From: Frondihabitans sp. 762G35
GTDB lineage: Bacteria > Actinomycetota > Actinomycetes > Actinomycetales > Microbacteriaceae
DNA: 64,000 nucleotides
NCBI RefSeq assembly: GCF_002074055.1
Contig: NZ_CP014619.1
Coordinates: forward strand, 682,001-746,000
Direction of reading: 5' to 3'
Shown: one piece after another, positions 50,226 to 60,701 of the stretch
How positions within the stretch are numbered: the stretch's first letter is position 1
How the letters are laid out: each line of letters starts with the position of its first letter
The notes under the pieces: model-generated
The model's input: the letters and a program-made list of their open reading frames with translations, nothing else
Databases searched by the model: none
Told to the model about the DNA's origin: nothing
Position numbers and translations under genes: made by a program

Positions 50226-53200
50226 GTGATACTCCAGGGCTTGATTCCTGCGCTTTCGCGCGCCTCCACGTTCGATGCTGCCCTGGCGCAGGCGAACCGG
50301 TCGAGCGACTTCTCCCTCGTCGACGGCCTCCGCATCCCGCTCCTGGCGGGCCTCCTCGATCGGCGTGAGGGCCCGCAGGCGATGCTCGTCATCACCGCCA
50401 CCGGCCGCGAGTCCGAGGCCGTCCGGGGCTCGCTGTCGAGCTACCTCCCGGGGGCCGAGATCATCGAGTTCCCGGCCTGGGAGACCCTGCCGCACGAGCG
50501 GCTGAGCCCGAGCGCCGAGACGGTCGGCAAGCGCATCCACGCGCTGCGGCGCCTGGCGTCGTGGTCGAAGGCCGCGGAGGCGGATCCTGCGGGCGTCACG
50601 CCGCTGATCGTCGTCGCGGGTGTCCGCGCGGCGCTGCAGCCGATCTCCGACAACCTGGCCGACATCGAGCCGGTGGTCCTGACGACGGGGGAGCGCGGCT
50701 ACGACCTCTCCGGGATCGCCGTGCACCTCGTCGACCTGGCCTACGCGCGCGTCGACATGGTGACGCGCCGCGGCGAGTTCGCCGTGCGCGGCGGCATCCT
50801 CGACGTCTTCCCGCCGACGTCGGAGCACCCCGTCCGCGTCGACTTCTTCGGCGACGAGGTCGAGCAGATCCGCCTGTTCTCGGTCGCCGACCAGCGGAGC
50901 CTCGAGACGTCGATCACGACCGTCGAGCTCCCGCCGAGCCGCGAGATGCTGCTGACCGAGGCGGTCCGGCAGCGCGCCCGCGAGATGCAGCACGAGTTCC
51001 CCAGCCTCTCGCAGATGCTCGAGAAGATCGGCCAGGGCATCCCGGTCGAGGGGATGGAGTCGCTCGCACCCGCCCTCGTCCACCGCCTCGTGCCGCTGAC
51101 CCACTACCTCCCGGTCTCGGCCGCGATCGCCGTGCTCTCTCCCGAGCGGGTCGTGTCGCGCGCAAAGAGCCTCGCCGAGACGAACCGCGAGTTCCTCGAG
51201 GCGGCCTGGAGCGCGGCGACCGCAGGAGCCGCTGCGCCGATCGACCTCGACGCGGGCGACTTCCTCACCCCGCGCGACCTCCGCGACAACGCGGGAGACC
51301 GCACCTGGTGGTCGCTCAGCGGCTTCGACTCGGGGATCGTGCTGACCGACGAGGAGAGGATCGAGGCGGCCGGCGACTACGTCCGGCTCGAAGCCGAGAC
51401 CGTGCCGAGCTTCTCCGGCAACGCCGAGGGGGCCATCGAGCACGTGGCGGCGCTGGCGCGCGACGGCTGGAGCATCGTGGTCACCGCCCGCGGCGCCGGT
51501 CTCGTCGAGCGCGCCCGCGACGTCCTCGCCGAGGCCGGAGTCGCGGCGAGGCTCGAGGAGTCGCTCCCGTCCGAGCTCGAACCCGGCATCGTCCACCTCG
51601 TCGCCGGCGGGATCGAGGCCGGGTTCCAGATCCCCGAGGCGAAGATCGCCGTGCTCGGCGAGGCCGACTTCTTCGGCCGTTCCGCCGGCTACGAGTCGCG
51701 GCAGGTCAAGAAGCTCGCCTCGAGGCGCAAGAACGTCGTCGACCCCCTGCAGCTCAAGACGGGCGACATCGTCGTCCACTCGACGCACGGGATCGGGCGG
51801 TTCCTCGAGCTCACGAGCCGCGAGGTCTCGACGGGCGGCAGGAACGCCGTGAAGCACAGCCGCGAGTACCTCGTCCTCGAGTACGCGCCGTCGAAGCGCG
51901 GGCAGGCGGGCGATCGCCTCTACGTCCCCACCGATCAGCTCGACCTCCTCAGCCGCTACGTCGGCGGCGAGGCCCCGAAGCTCAGCAAGATGGGCGGCAG
52001 CGACTGGTCGCAGGCGAAGGGCAAGGCCCGCCGGGCCGTCCGCGACATCGCCGTGGAGCTCGTGAAGCTCTACTCCGCGCGTATGGCGTCGCGCGGCTAT
52101 GCGTTCAGCCCCGACACCCCGTGGCAGCGCGAGCTCGAGGAGGCGTTCCCGTTCGCGGAGACGCCCGACCAGCTGACGACGATCGACGAGATCAAGGCCG
52201 ACATGGAGAGGCCCATCCCGATGGACCGCCTCATCTCGGGCGACGTCGGCTACGGCAAGACCGAGGTCGCCATCCGCGCCGCCTTCAAGGCGGTGCAGGA
52301 CGGCAAGCAGGTCGCGATGCTGGTGCCGACGACGCTCCTCGCCAAGCAGCACATGGAGACGTTCGCGGAGCGCTTCGCCGGGTTCCCGGTGCACCTGCGC
52401 GCCCTGAGCCGGTTCCAGACGGCGAAGGAGTCGCGGGAGACCATCGCGGGGCTCGCGGACGGCACCGTCGACATCGTGATCGGGACCCACCGCATCCTGA
52501 CCGACGGCCTCGTCTTCAAAGACCTCGGGCTCGTCATCATCGACGAGGAGCAGCGCTTCGGCGTCGAGCACAAAGACCAGCTCAAGAAGCTCAAGACGAA
52601 CGTCGACATCCTCGCGATGAGCGCCACGCCGATCCCGCGCACCCTCGAGATGGCCGTGACCGGGATCCGCGAGATGTCGACGCTGGCGACCCCGCCGGAG
52701 GACCGCCACCCGATCCTCACGTTCGTCGGGCCCAACAGCGACCGGCAGATCGCCGCCGCCATCCGCCGCGAGCTGCTGCGCGAGGGGCAGATCTTCTTCG
52801 TCCACAACCGCGTCTCCTCGATCAACCGGATCGCCGCGCAGCTGGCCGAGCTCGTGCCCGAGGCGCGCATCGCCGTCGCCCACGGGCAGATGGCCGAGTC
52901 GACGCTGGAGCAGGTCATGGTCGACTTCTGGGAGCGGAAGTTCGACGTGCTCGTCTCGACGACCATCATCGAGACCGGCCTCGACATCGCCAACGCCAAC
53001 ACGCTCATCATCGACCGCGCCGACCGCTACGGTTTGTCGCAGCTGCACCAGCTCCGCGGTCGCGTCGGTCGCGGGCGCGAACGCGGCTACGCGTACTTCC
53101 TCTACGACGCCGACAAGCCTCTCAGCGAGACCGCCCAGGACCGCCTCGAGACCATCGCCGCCAACAACGAGCTCGGCGCCGGGATGCAGGTGGCCCTGAA

Positions 53201-53840
53201 AGACCTGGAGATCCGCGGCGCCGGGAACCTGCTCGGCGGCGAGCAGTCCGGCCACATCGCCGGAGTCGGCTTCGACCTCTATCTGCGGATGATCGGCGAG
53301 GCCGTGAACGCGTTCCGCGGCGAGGTGGCGGAGGGGCAGACCGAGTTGCGCCTCGAGCTGCCCGTCGACGCCCACATCCCGGAGGAGTACGTCGAGAGCG
53401 AGCGGCTCCGGCTCGAGGCCTACCAGAAGCTGTCCACGGCGTCGTCGCCCACGTCGAACGACGAGCAGATCGACTCCGTCCTCGAGGAACTCACCGACCG
53501 GTACGGCGAGCCGCCGCAGCAGGTGCTCGCGCTGATCGAGGTGTCGCGCCTCCGGCGCATGGCCCAGAAGATCGGCCTCAGCGAGGTCGTGGCGATGGGA
53601 TCCAACGTCCGGGTCGCGGCGCAGGAGCTGCCCGACAGTGTCCAGCTGCGGCTCCAGCGGCTCTTCCCGGGTGCCCGCTACTTCGCCCAGACGAAGTCGG
53701 TCACGGTGCCGATGCCACGGAAGCACGGAGAGGCGCTGCCCGACGACGAGCTGATCGCCTGGGTGGAGTCGCTGCTCAGCGGCATCTACGGCGGCGAGAT
53801 CGCCCGGCCCGCGGCCGATTCGAGCGCGGCCGCGGGCTGA
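50226..53840 (+). CDS. mfd: Transcription-repair coupling factor Mfd
   Basis: A 1204-residue protein with all Mfd parts: UvrB-like N-terminal region (SSYLPGAEIIEFPAWETLPH), the RNA polymerase-interacting Tudor domain (GDIVVHSTHGIGRFLELTSR), translocase motifs with Walker A LISGDVGYGKTEVAIRAAF and LVIIDEEQRFGVEHK, and the TRCF C-terminal domain. It displaces stalled RNA polymerase and recruits UvrA. I start at GTG 50226, because TACACT lies exactly seven bases upstream (leaderless) and homologues start with a similar LQGLIPALS; 50196 is an alternative. Confidence 0.96.
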   Translation: MILQGLIPALSRASTFDAALAQANRSSDFSLVDGLRIPLLAGLLDRREGPQAMLVITATGRESEAVRGSLSSYLPGAEIIEFPAWETLPHERLSPSAETVGKRIHALRRLASWSKAAEADPAGVTPLIVVAGVRAALQPISDNLADIEPVVLTTGERGYDLSGIAVHLVDLAYARVDMVTRRGEFAVRGGILDVFPPTSEHPVRVDFFGDEVEQIRLFSVADQRSLETSITTVELPPSREMLLTEAVRQRAREMQHEFPSLSQMLEKIGQGIPVEGMESLAPALVHRLVPLTHYLPVSAAIAVLSPERVVSRAKSLAETNREFLEAAWSAATAGAAAPIDLDAGDFLTPRDLRDNAGDRTWWSLSGFDSGIVLTDEERIEAAGDYVRLEAETVPSFSGNAEGAIEHVAALARDGWSIVVTARGAGLVERARDVLAEAGVAARLEESLPSELEPGIVHLVAGGIEAGFQIPEAKIAVLGEADFFGRSAGYESRQVKKLASRRKNVVDPLQLKTGDIVVHSTHGIGRFLELTSREVSTGGRNAVKHSREYLVLEYAPSKRGQAGDRLYVPTDQLDLLSRYVGGEAPKLSKMGGSDWSQAKGKARRAVRDIAVELVKLYSARMASRGYAFSPDTPWQRELEEAFPFAETPDQLTTIDEIKADMERPIPMDRLISGDVGYGKTEVAIRAAFKAVQDGKQVAMLVPTTLLAKQHMETFAERFAGFPVHLRALSRFQTAKESRETIAGLADGTVDIVIGTHRILTDGLVFKDLGLVIIDEEQRFGVEHKDQLKKLKTNVDILAMSATPIPRTLEMAVTGIREMSTLATPPEDRHPILTFVGPNSDRQIAAAIRRELLREGQIFFVHNRVSSINRIAAQLAELVPEARIAVAHGQMAESTLEQVMVDFWERKFDVLVSTTIIETGLDIANANTLIIDRADRYGLSQLHQLRGRVGRGRERGYAYFLYDADKPLSETAQDRLETIAANNELGAGMQVALKDLEIRGAGNLLGGEQSGHIAGVGFDLYLRMIGEAVNAFRGEVAEGQTELRLELPVDAHIPEEYVESERLRLEAYQKLSTASSPTSNDEQIDSVLEELTDRYGEPPQQVLALIEVSRLRRMAQKIGLSEVVAMGSNVRVAAQELPDSVQLRLQRLFPGARYFAQTKSVTVPMPRKHGEALPDDELIAWVESLLSGIYGGEIARPAADSSAAAG

Positions 53841-53899
53841 GACCGCGGCGACGCGGGCGCGGGCCTGAGCGCGGGCGCCGGGGCGGCGCGGGGCCGGCG

Positions 53900-55096
53900 T
53901 CAGCGCGCGGCGAGTTCCGCCGCGCGCCGGGCCGCCCGCAGCTTCGTCTGCTTGCGCTTGAGGCCGCTCACGAGCACGGCAGCGATGACGAGCGAGATGC
54001 CCGAGCCGACGAGGACGGCCAGCGTGCCCTCGTCGACGATCTCCTGGGATCGCGCGAAGGCGAGCTCGTTCATCAGGAGCGACACCGTGAAGCCGATGCC
54101 GCCGAGCATGGCCACGGTGATGAGCTCGCGGACGCTGAGCACCTGGCTGCGCCGGGACGGGTCGGGGTTCCGGAAGATGCGCGTGGCGATGCCGCCGGCC
54201 AGCGTGATGCCGATCAGCTTGCCCACGGGCAGCGCCACGACGATGGCCCAGAACACCGGGCTCAGCTCGCCGAGGCCCACGCTCGGCACGGCGACCGCGG
54301 CCGCGGCGAACGCGAAGAGGGGCAGGACGAAGCCGTTTGTCGCGGGCTCGAGCGCGTGCACCGCCTTGCGGGCCGGCTTGAGCGGGAGGACGAGGCCGAC
54401 GGCGACCGCGGCGATCGTCGCGTGGACTCCCGATCGGTAGACGAGGTACCACGTGACGACGGCGAGGACGACGACGAGGGCGACCGCGAGGCCGCCGCGG
54501 AGACCCGTCGAACGTCCCAGCAGCTTGCCCGCCGCGAAGGTCACGGCCACGGCGACCACGCCGAGCACGAGGAACGTCAGATCGCTGTCGTGCGTGAAGA
54601 ACACGGCGATGATGAGGATCGCGATGAGGTCGTCGAGCACGGCCAGGGCGAGGAGGAAGACCCGGATGCGCCCGGGCAGGGCGGTGCCGAACACGGCCAG
54701 CACGCCCAGGGCGAAGGCGATGTCGGTCGCCGTCGGCACGGGCCAGCCGCTCGTGTACGGCGTGCCGGCGGTGAACGCGACGAACAGGAGCGCCGGCACG
54801 AGGACGCCGCCGAGCGCCGCGATCGCCGGCACGACGGCCTTCGAGACCGAGTTGAGATCGCCCCGCACGAGTTCGTGCTTGAGGTCGACGGCGACGACGA
54901 AGAAGAACAGCGCGAGGAGACCGTCGGAGATCCAGTGCCCCACGGAGAGGTTCAGGCCGATCGCGGGCAGATCGAGGTGGTGGTCTTTGAGAGCGAGGAG
55001 GCCGGGGCCCGTCGGCAGGTTGGCGAGCAGGAGGCCCAGGACGGCGGCACCGAGCAGGAGGCCGGCGGAGGCGCGTTCGGAACGGAGGAGGCTCAT
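53900..55096 (-). CDS. nhaA: Na+/H+ antiporter NhaA
   Basis: A 398-residue, ~12-helix antiporter. The functional core is visible: PVPTATDIAFALGVLAVFGT (first essential Asp) and LLALAVLDDLIAILIIAVFF (the Asp pair). The helix IV/XI-like segments and C-terminal GGIGFTVSLLMNELAFA match NhaA. It exports Na+ for H+. ATG 55096 is preferred over TTG 55105. It is divergent from mazG. The spacer 53841-53899 is GC-rich with short inverted segments. Confidence 0.93.
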   Translation of the reverse strand: MSLLRSERASAGLLLGAAVLGLLLANLPTGPGLLALKDHHLDLPAIGLNLSVGHWISDGLLALFFFVVAVDLKHELVRGDLNSVSKAVVPAIAALGGVLVPALLFVAFTAGTPYTSGWPVPTATDIAFALGVLAVFGTALPGRIRVFLLALAVLDDLIAILIIAVFFTHDSDLTFLVLGVVAVAVTFAAGKLLGRSTGLRGGLAVALVVVLAVVTWYLVYRSGVHATIAAVAVGLVLPLKPARKAVHALEPATNGFVLPLFAFAAAAVAVPSVGLGELSPVFWAIVVALPVGKLIGITLAGGIATRIFRNPDPSRRSQVLSVRELITVAMLGGIGFTVSLLMNELAFARSQEIVDEGTLAVLVGSGISLVIAAVLVSGLKRKQTKLRAARRAAELAAR

Positions 55097-55203
55097 GGAG
55101 TCCAATCGGGGTCGGCTGAATGAATGTCGACCAGACTTCCCGACTCACCTCGTCTGATTCTATCGTGGAACGTCCGGCATCCCGCCGGGCGGAGCGGAGC
55201 GGC

Positions 55204-56046
55204 ATGACACCGAACGATCCCTTGGCCGACCTCCGGGCCACCGTCGATCGGCTGCTCGATCCGCCGGGCTGCGAGTGGAACCGGGCCCAGACCCACCGCA
55301 CCCTCGTGACGTACCTCGTCGAGGAGGCGTTCGAGCTCGTCGAGGCCATCGAGGAGGGGACCGCCGACGACCTCCGCGAGGAGCTCGGCGACGTCCTCTA
55401 CCAGGTCGTCCTCCACGCCGGGATCGCCGAGCGCACCGGTGAGGGCTTCGGGCTCGCCGACGTCGCCGCCGAGGTCGACGAGAAGATCCGCCGGAGGCAC
55501 CCGCACGTCTTCGGTGCCGATCACGCCGACGGCGTGGACGACATCGTGCGGCTCTGGTCCGCCGCCAAGGCCCGCGAGAAGGCCGATCGCACGAGCGCCT
55601 ACGAAGGGGTGCCGCGGGGGCTGCCGGCACTCGCCCGGGCGCAGAAGATCGCCGAGCGGAGGGCGCGGGCCGGGCACGCTGCCGAGCGGGCCGACGCGGT
55701 CGAGGCGACCGCAGGATCCTGCGGGCCGGGAGGCGACGCCGGTGACGCTCCCGGCGTGGTCGCCGGGTCGGCGCGGACCGAGCTCGACTGGGGTCGGCTG
55801 CTCCTCGCCCAGGTCGACCGGGCCACGGAGCAGGGCTGGGATGCCGAGCGGGCCCTCCGGGCCGCTCTCCGCGAGCGGGAGGAGGCGTGGCGCGCGGAGG
55901 AGCGTGGCGGCGCGAGACAGGCGGACACGGCGCGGGGCGGCACGAGACAGCCGGATACGGCGCGGGGCGGCACGAGGATGGCGGACACGACGCCGTTCGA
56001 GGACGACCGGTCGGGTGAATGGCGGGGCACCCCACAACCCGAATAG
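55204..56046 (+). CDS. mazG: MazG nucleoside triphosphate pyrophosphohydrolase
   Basis: A 280-residue protein with one all-alpha NTP-PPase domain: WNRAQTHRTLVTYLVEEAFE, then LVEAIEEG, ELGDVLYQVVLHAGIAER (EExxE...ExxD metal sites). It hydrolyses dNTPs or ppGpp-like substrates. The C-terminal ~80 residues are atypical, ending in a 10-residue repeat (GGxRxxDTxx three times). I start at ATG 55204 behind GGAGCGG; the frame is open back to 55120, which would overlap promoter sequence. Confidence 0.9.
   Translation: MTPNDPLADLRATVDRLLDPPGCEWNRAQTHRTLVTYLVEEAFELVEAIEEGTADDLREELGDVLYQVVLHAGIAERTGEGFGLADVAAEVDEKIRRRHPHVFGADHADGVDDIVRLWSAAKAREKADRTSAYEGVPRGLPALARAQKIAERRARAGHAAERADAVEATAGSCGPGGDAGDAPGVVAGSARTELDWGRLLLAQVDRATEQGWDAERALRAALREREEAWRAEERGGARQADTARGGTRQPDTARGGTRMADTTPFEDDRSGEWRGTPQPE
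55906..55995 (+). repeat. 30-bp tandem repeat in mazG 3' end
   Basis: Three in-frame 30-base units encode GGARQADTAR, GGTRQPDTAR and GGTRMADTTP. Units 1 and 2 are most alike. They form a disordered, charged C-terminal extension absent from standard MazG. Confidence 0.75.
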
Positions 56047-56256
56047 AGGGGACCCCGCCCGGCCGGGTGATCAAGCCCGACCGGTCGCGCTTGTTCAGCG
56101 CGACTCGTCCACTATAGGGCAAACTAAAATGTCAGAGGTTCGTTCACGGTATTTCAGCAGGGAGTCACCGGCTGTCTAGCGTCTGTTATGGTGATCGTTG
56201 CTCGCCGGGGCTGCGTAGGGCGCCCCACGTCGGCGAGAGCACGAAGGACGGCGACC

Positions 56257-56853
56257 ATGCCCCGCAAACCCGATCCGACTCGCAAGCCGGAGCTCCTCGG
56301 TCAGATCCTCGATCACCTGACCGGACGCACCCTCGCCACGGTCTCGTTCCGCACCCTCGCCGACGCCCTGGGCGTCAGCACCTACGTCTTCGTCTACCAC
56401 TTCGGAAACCGCGCGCAGCTCATCGAGGAGATCGTGCGCGCGGTGGTCTCGCGACTCGACCACCTGCTCCGCGTCGACCCGTCCAGCCTCGACGACGAGG
56501 GGTGGCGACGCTTCATGGCCGACGCGTGGGCGGAGGTCTCGACGCCCCGCAATCTGCAGCTGCAGCGCCTGGAGTTCGAGGCGGCCATGCTCGAGATGGT
56601 CGACGGCGACCAGAAGGGCATCGCGCGCTCGGCAGTCAGCGCCTGGCAGGGCTTCGCCACGACGTGGGCCGAAGCGCGCGGCGTCGATCCCGTCCGCTCG
56701 GAGCGGGAGGCGCGGCTGTTCACCGACGGCGTCTACGGCCTCCAGTACGACGCGATGGCGACGGGCGAGATCGAGCGCGTCGGAGTGGCTTTCGCGGCGC
56801 ACGCCGACGCCTTCGCGGTCCGCGTCGCCTCGCTGAGCGCGGCCGCCGTCTAG
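56257..56853 (+). CDS. TetR-family transcriptional regulator
   Basis: A 198-residue regulator. The HTH is unusually short at the front (PDPTRKPELLGQILDHLTGR) with the recognition segment FRTLADALGVSTYVFVYHFG. The rest is a helical ligand domain (LQRLEFEAAMLEMVDGDQKG) like that of TetR_C-type proteins. AAGGACGGCGACC precedes ATG 56257; the frame is open to 56188. There is no obvious neighbouring target gene. The upstream spacer 56047-56256 is comparatively AT-rich (ACTATAGGGCAAACTAAAAT), probably its promoter. Confidence 0.82.
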   Translation: MPRKPDPTRKPELLGQILDHLTGRTLATVSFRTLADALGVSTYVFVYHFGNRAQLIEEIVRAVVSRLDHLLRVDPSSLDDEGWRRFMADAWAEVSTPRNLQLQRLEFEAAMLEMVDGDQKGIARSAVSAWQGFATTWAEARGVDPVRSEREARLFTDGVYGLQYDAMATGEIERVGVAFAAHADAFAVRVASLSAAAV

Positions 56854-57186
56854 GCGGCCTGCGCCCGACATGCGGCTGTCATCGGTATGACTGCTGCCGG
56901 AGTCGGTACGAGAAATGGCGGTGCCCCGCGCTCGCGCGCAGGACACCGCCGGCCAGGCGGTGGGCCGTCGCCGCAGGGAAGGGACGGATCGCCTGGCTAG
57001 GCAAGGCGCGCAACCCGATTCGCGCCCGCCGTTCGGTGACGAGAGTGCGGGTCGGTTCCGCTGCTCTCTCGCCGAGTCTCTCGCTCTCGGGTGGTCATCA
57101 CTGTACATGAAATGTCACATGGCGGCAAACGCGAGGTTATCCCCAGGCGCCGTCCGGAGCGGCGAGCGTCTGGAAGACTTGTGGCC
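56854..57186. other. Spacer before hisS, no supported gene
   Basis: About 330 bases. Open frames here are Arg/Gly-rich and unconvincing. I looked for T-box features (specifier stem, TGGNACCGCG-like box, antiterminator) because a tRNA synthetase follows, and found none. The segment near 57098-57122 (TGTACATGAAATGTCACA) is locally AT-rich and may hold the promoter. Confidence 0.5.
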
Positions 57187-58428
57187 ATGCCCAGCCCCGT
57201 GACTCCTGCCCGCGGAATGCGCGACTTCCTCCCCGCCGAGAAGCGCCGCCGCGATCTCGTTCTCGAGACGATCCGATCGACCTACCGCTCGTTCGGGTTC
57301 GATGAGATCGAGACCCCCGTGGTCGAAGACAGCGGGCGCCTCCACGCCGGCCTCGGCGGAGACAACGAGAAGCTCGCCTTCGCGGTCATGAAGCGGGGTC
57401 TCGATCGGGAGGCACTCCAGGCGGCCGACACACCCCTCGACCTCGCCGACCTGGGGCTCCGCTTCGACCTGACCGTCCCGCTCGCCCGCTTCTACGCCTC
57501 CCACCGCGCGACGCTGCCGACCGTGTTCCGGAGCATCCAGATCGCCCCGGTCTGGCGCGCCGAGCGCCCGCAGAAGGGCCGCTACCGGCAGTTCGTGCAG
57601 TGCGACATCGACATCATCGGCGAGCCGTCCGCGATGGCCGAGATCGAACTGCTGTCCGCGACGTCGGCCGTGGTCGAGAAGCTGGGCCTCGTCGGCACGA
57701 CGATCCGGATCAACGACCGACGCATCCTGCAGTCCCTCCTCCGGCACTGGAGCGTTCCGGCCGATCGCACCGAGACGGCGCTCGTCATCATCGACAAGCT
57801 CGACAAGATCGGTGTCGACGGCGTCGTCGCTGAGCTCGAGGGCATCGGCGTGCCGACCGAGGGTCTCGCGGCTCAGCTCGGCGAGCTCGCCGGAGCCACG
57901 TGGCGGACGGGCGAGGCGGCTCCCGCCTGGCTCGACGCCGCGGCCTTCGCCGACCTCGTCGCCCTGCGCGACGCTCTCCCCGAGGCCCGGCTCGAGTTCG
58001 ATCCGACCCTCGTGCGCGGCATGGGCTACTACACCGGCACCATCTTCGAGATCGCGCACCCCGACTTCGGCTACTCGCTCGGCGGAGGCGGCCGCTACGA
58101 CGGCATGATCGGGAGGTTCCTCGGCAGCGACGTCCCGGCGGCCGGCTTCTCGCTCGGGTTCGAGCGCCTCGTCGATCTCGTCGAGCTGCCCGAGGGTGGC
58201 GGCGACGGCGGGCTCGTCCTGCTCTACGACCGGGGGCTCGACCCCGTCGCCCTCGTCCGGCTGCAGGGCGAGCTCGTCGCCCGGGGGGAGCGCGTCCGTC
58301 TCGATCGCAAGGCGAAGAACCTCACCAACCAGTTGAGCGGCCTGGCGGGGCTGGGGTACTCCCGGTTCGCCGTGGTGCGCGACGCCGGGGTGTCGGCGGA
58401 GGAGCTCGAGGTGCGCGAGCTGTCCTGA
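57187..58428 (+). CDS. hisS: Histidyl-tRNA synthetase
   Basis: A 413-residue class II synthetase. Motif 2 is FRSIQIAPVWRAERPQKGRY; the His-specific loop is LVRGMGYYTGTIFEIAHPDF; motif 3 is GFSLGFERLVDLVE. The C-terminal anticodon-binding domain starts at about 325. It charges tRNA-His. The ATG at 57187 is consistent with the conserved start TPARGMRDFLP; no ribosome binding site is evident. Confidence 0.95.
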   Translation: MPSPVTPARGMRDFLPAEKRRRDLVLETIRSTYRSFGFDEIETPVVEDSGRLHAGLGGDNEKLAFAVMKRGLDREALQAADTPLDLADLGLRFDLTVPLARFYASHRATLPTVFRSIQIAPVWRAERPQKGRYRQFVQCDIDIIGEPSAMAEIELLSATSAVVEKLGLVGTTIRINDRRILQSLLRHWSVPADRTETALVIIDKLDKIGVDGVVAELEGIGVPTEGLAAQLGELAGATWRTGEAAPAWLDAAAFADLVALRDALPEARLEFDPTLVRGMGYYTGTIFEIAHPDFGYSLGGGGRYDGMIGRFLGSDVPAAGFSLGFERLVDLVELPEGGGDGGLVLLYDRGLDPVALVRLQGELVARGERVRLDRKAKNLTNQLSGLAGLGYSRFAVVRDAGVSAEELEVRELS

Positions 58429-58551
58429 GGCGCGGGTCCGGGCATCCTGCGGTCCACCCGGCCGGAGGCGCCGGTGGCCCTGTGGAGAACCGCACCTGGC
58501 CGGGAACCCTCGTGACTAGGATTGATCCGGGCTTCCGGCCCCAGGTGATGA

Positions 58552-59853
<1,302 letters not shown>

Positions 59854-59857
59854 CGCT

Positions 59858-59905
59858 GCACGACGAAGGCCCGTCCCGCTCGCGCGGGGCGGGCCTTCGT
59901 CGTGC
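59858..59905 (+). terminator. Strong terminator after eno
   Basis: A 48-base hairpin: arms GCACGACGAAGGCCCG and CGGGCCTTCGTCGTGC (near-perfect), with a further CCCGC/GCGGG pairing around the loop. It begins five bases after the enolase stop. Confidence 0.85.
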
Positions 59906-59926
59906 GGCGACCCGCCGCCGCCGTAC

Positions 59927-59988
59927 GCTGTCACGTTCCGTGCGTGATGTCGCGTCGAGACGTGACACGGCGCACGAAACGTGACAGC
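59927..59988. repeat. Nested 62-bp palindrome between eno terminator and ftsB
   Basis: Outer arms GCTGTCACGTTCCGTGCG and CGCACGAAACGTGACAGC match at 17 of 18 positions; inner arms TGTCGCGTC and GACGTGACA match at 8 of 9. TGTCACG-like half-sites therefore occur four times in alternating orientation. Confidence 0.65.
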
Positions 59989-60093
59989 GGGCGATGCGAC
60001 GGCGCGGGCCACGACGGCGCGCGCCCGACGAAAGGCTGGGAACGCGGCGGCGCCTGCAGCACCCCGGGGCGACCCTCGCCTATCGTCGTCGAC

Positions 60094-60681
60094 ATGCCCC
60101 GTGACTCCAGCGCCCCCGACACGCGTGCCCGCCCCGGTGCCGCGAGGGGCACGGCTGCGACCACCGGCCCGGCCGGGACGAAGAACCGCCGCGTCCCCGT
60201 CAGCCTGCCGGCGATGGAGTCGGCCGCCGGAGGGTTCCTGCGCGGCATGCGCTTCTCCGGCTTCAGCCTGCTGATGCTGGTCATCATCGTGCTGTTCGTC
60301 GTGGTCCTCGCGCCGAGCCTCAAGACGCTCATCCAGCAGCAGGAGCAGATCTCGCAGCTCAAGAGGTCTGTGGCGGCTCAGGAGGCCGACGTCGACTCGC
60401 TCAAGGACGACGTCGCGCGCTGGAACGACCCGGCCTACATCGAGGCGCAGGCCCGCGACCGCCTGCTCTACGTCTACCCGGGCGAGTACAGCTACCTCGT
60501 GATGAACCCGACCAAGTCGACCTCCAAAGCGACGACGAAGGCGGGCTCGCCGATCACGCGCGACATCCAGAACCCGAACGTGGACTGGGTGTCGGGCATG
60601 CTGTCGTCCGTCTACGACGCGGGGCTGACCACGAAGCCCGCGCCCGACCTGGTCGCCCCCGACATCACCGGCACCAAATAG
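60094..60681 (+). CDS. FtsB/DivIC septum formation initiator family protein
   Basis: A 195-residue bitopic protein: cytoplasmic ~55-residue polar tail, one helix LLMLVIIVLFVVVLAPSL, then a coiled coil (LIQQQEQISQLKRSVAAQEA) and the family motif WNDPAYIEAQARDRLLYVYP with PGE. It is the actinobacterial FtsB/DivIC homologue of the divisome. TATCGT lies exactly seven bases before ATG 60094, and there is no ribosome binding site (leaderless). The eno-ftsB order is conserved. Confidence 0.93.
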   Translation: MPRDSSAPDTRARPGAARGTAATTGPAGTKNRRVPVSLPAMESAAGGFLRGMRFSGFSLLMLVIIVLFVVVLAPSLKTLIQQQEQISQLKRSVAAQEADVDSLKDDVARWNDPAYIEAQARDRLLYVYPGEYSYLVMNPTKSTSKATTKAGSPITRDIQNPNVDWVSGMLSSVYDAGLTTKPAPDLVAPDITGTK

Positions 60682-60701
60682 CCCGGTATCGTGGGGTGCT
60701 C

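Noticed and set aside
50199-55349. Open frames of over 1500 codons on both strands overlapping mfd and nhaA
   Set aside because: Composition is Arg/Gly/Pro- or Asp/Leu-rich with no motifs; mfd and nhaA occupy the same DNA with complete domain sets.
56854-57186. T-box riboswitch upstream of hisS
   Set aside because: No T-box consensus, specifier loop or terminator/antiterminator pair could be recognised.
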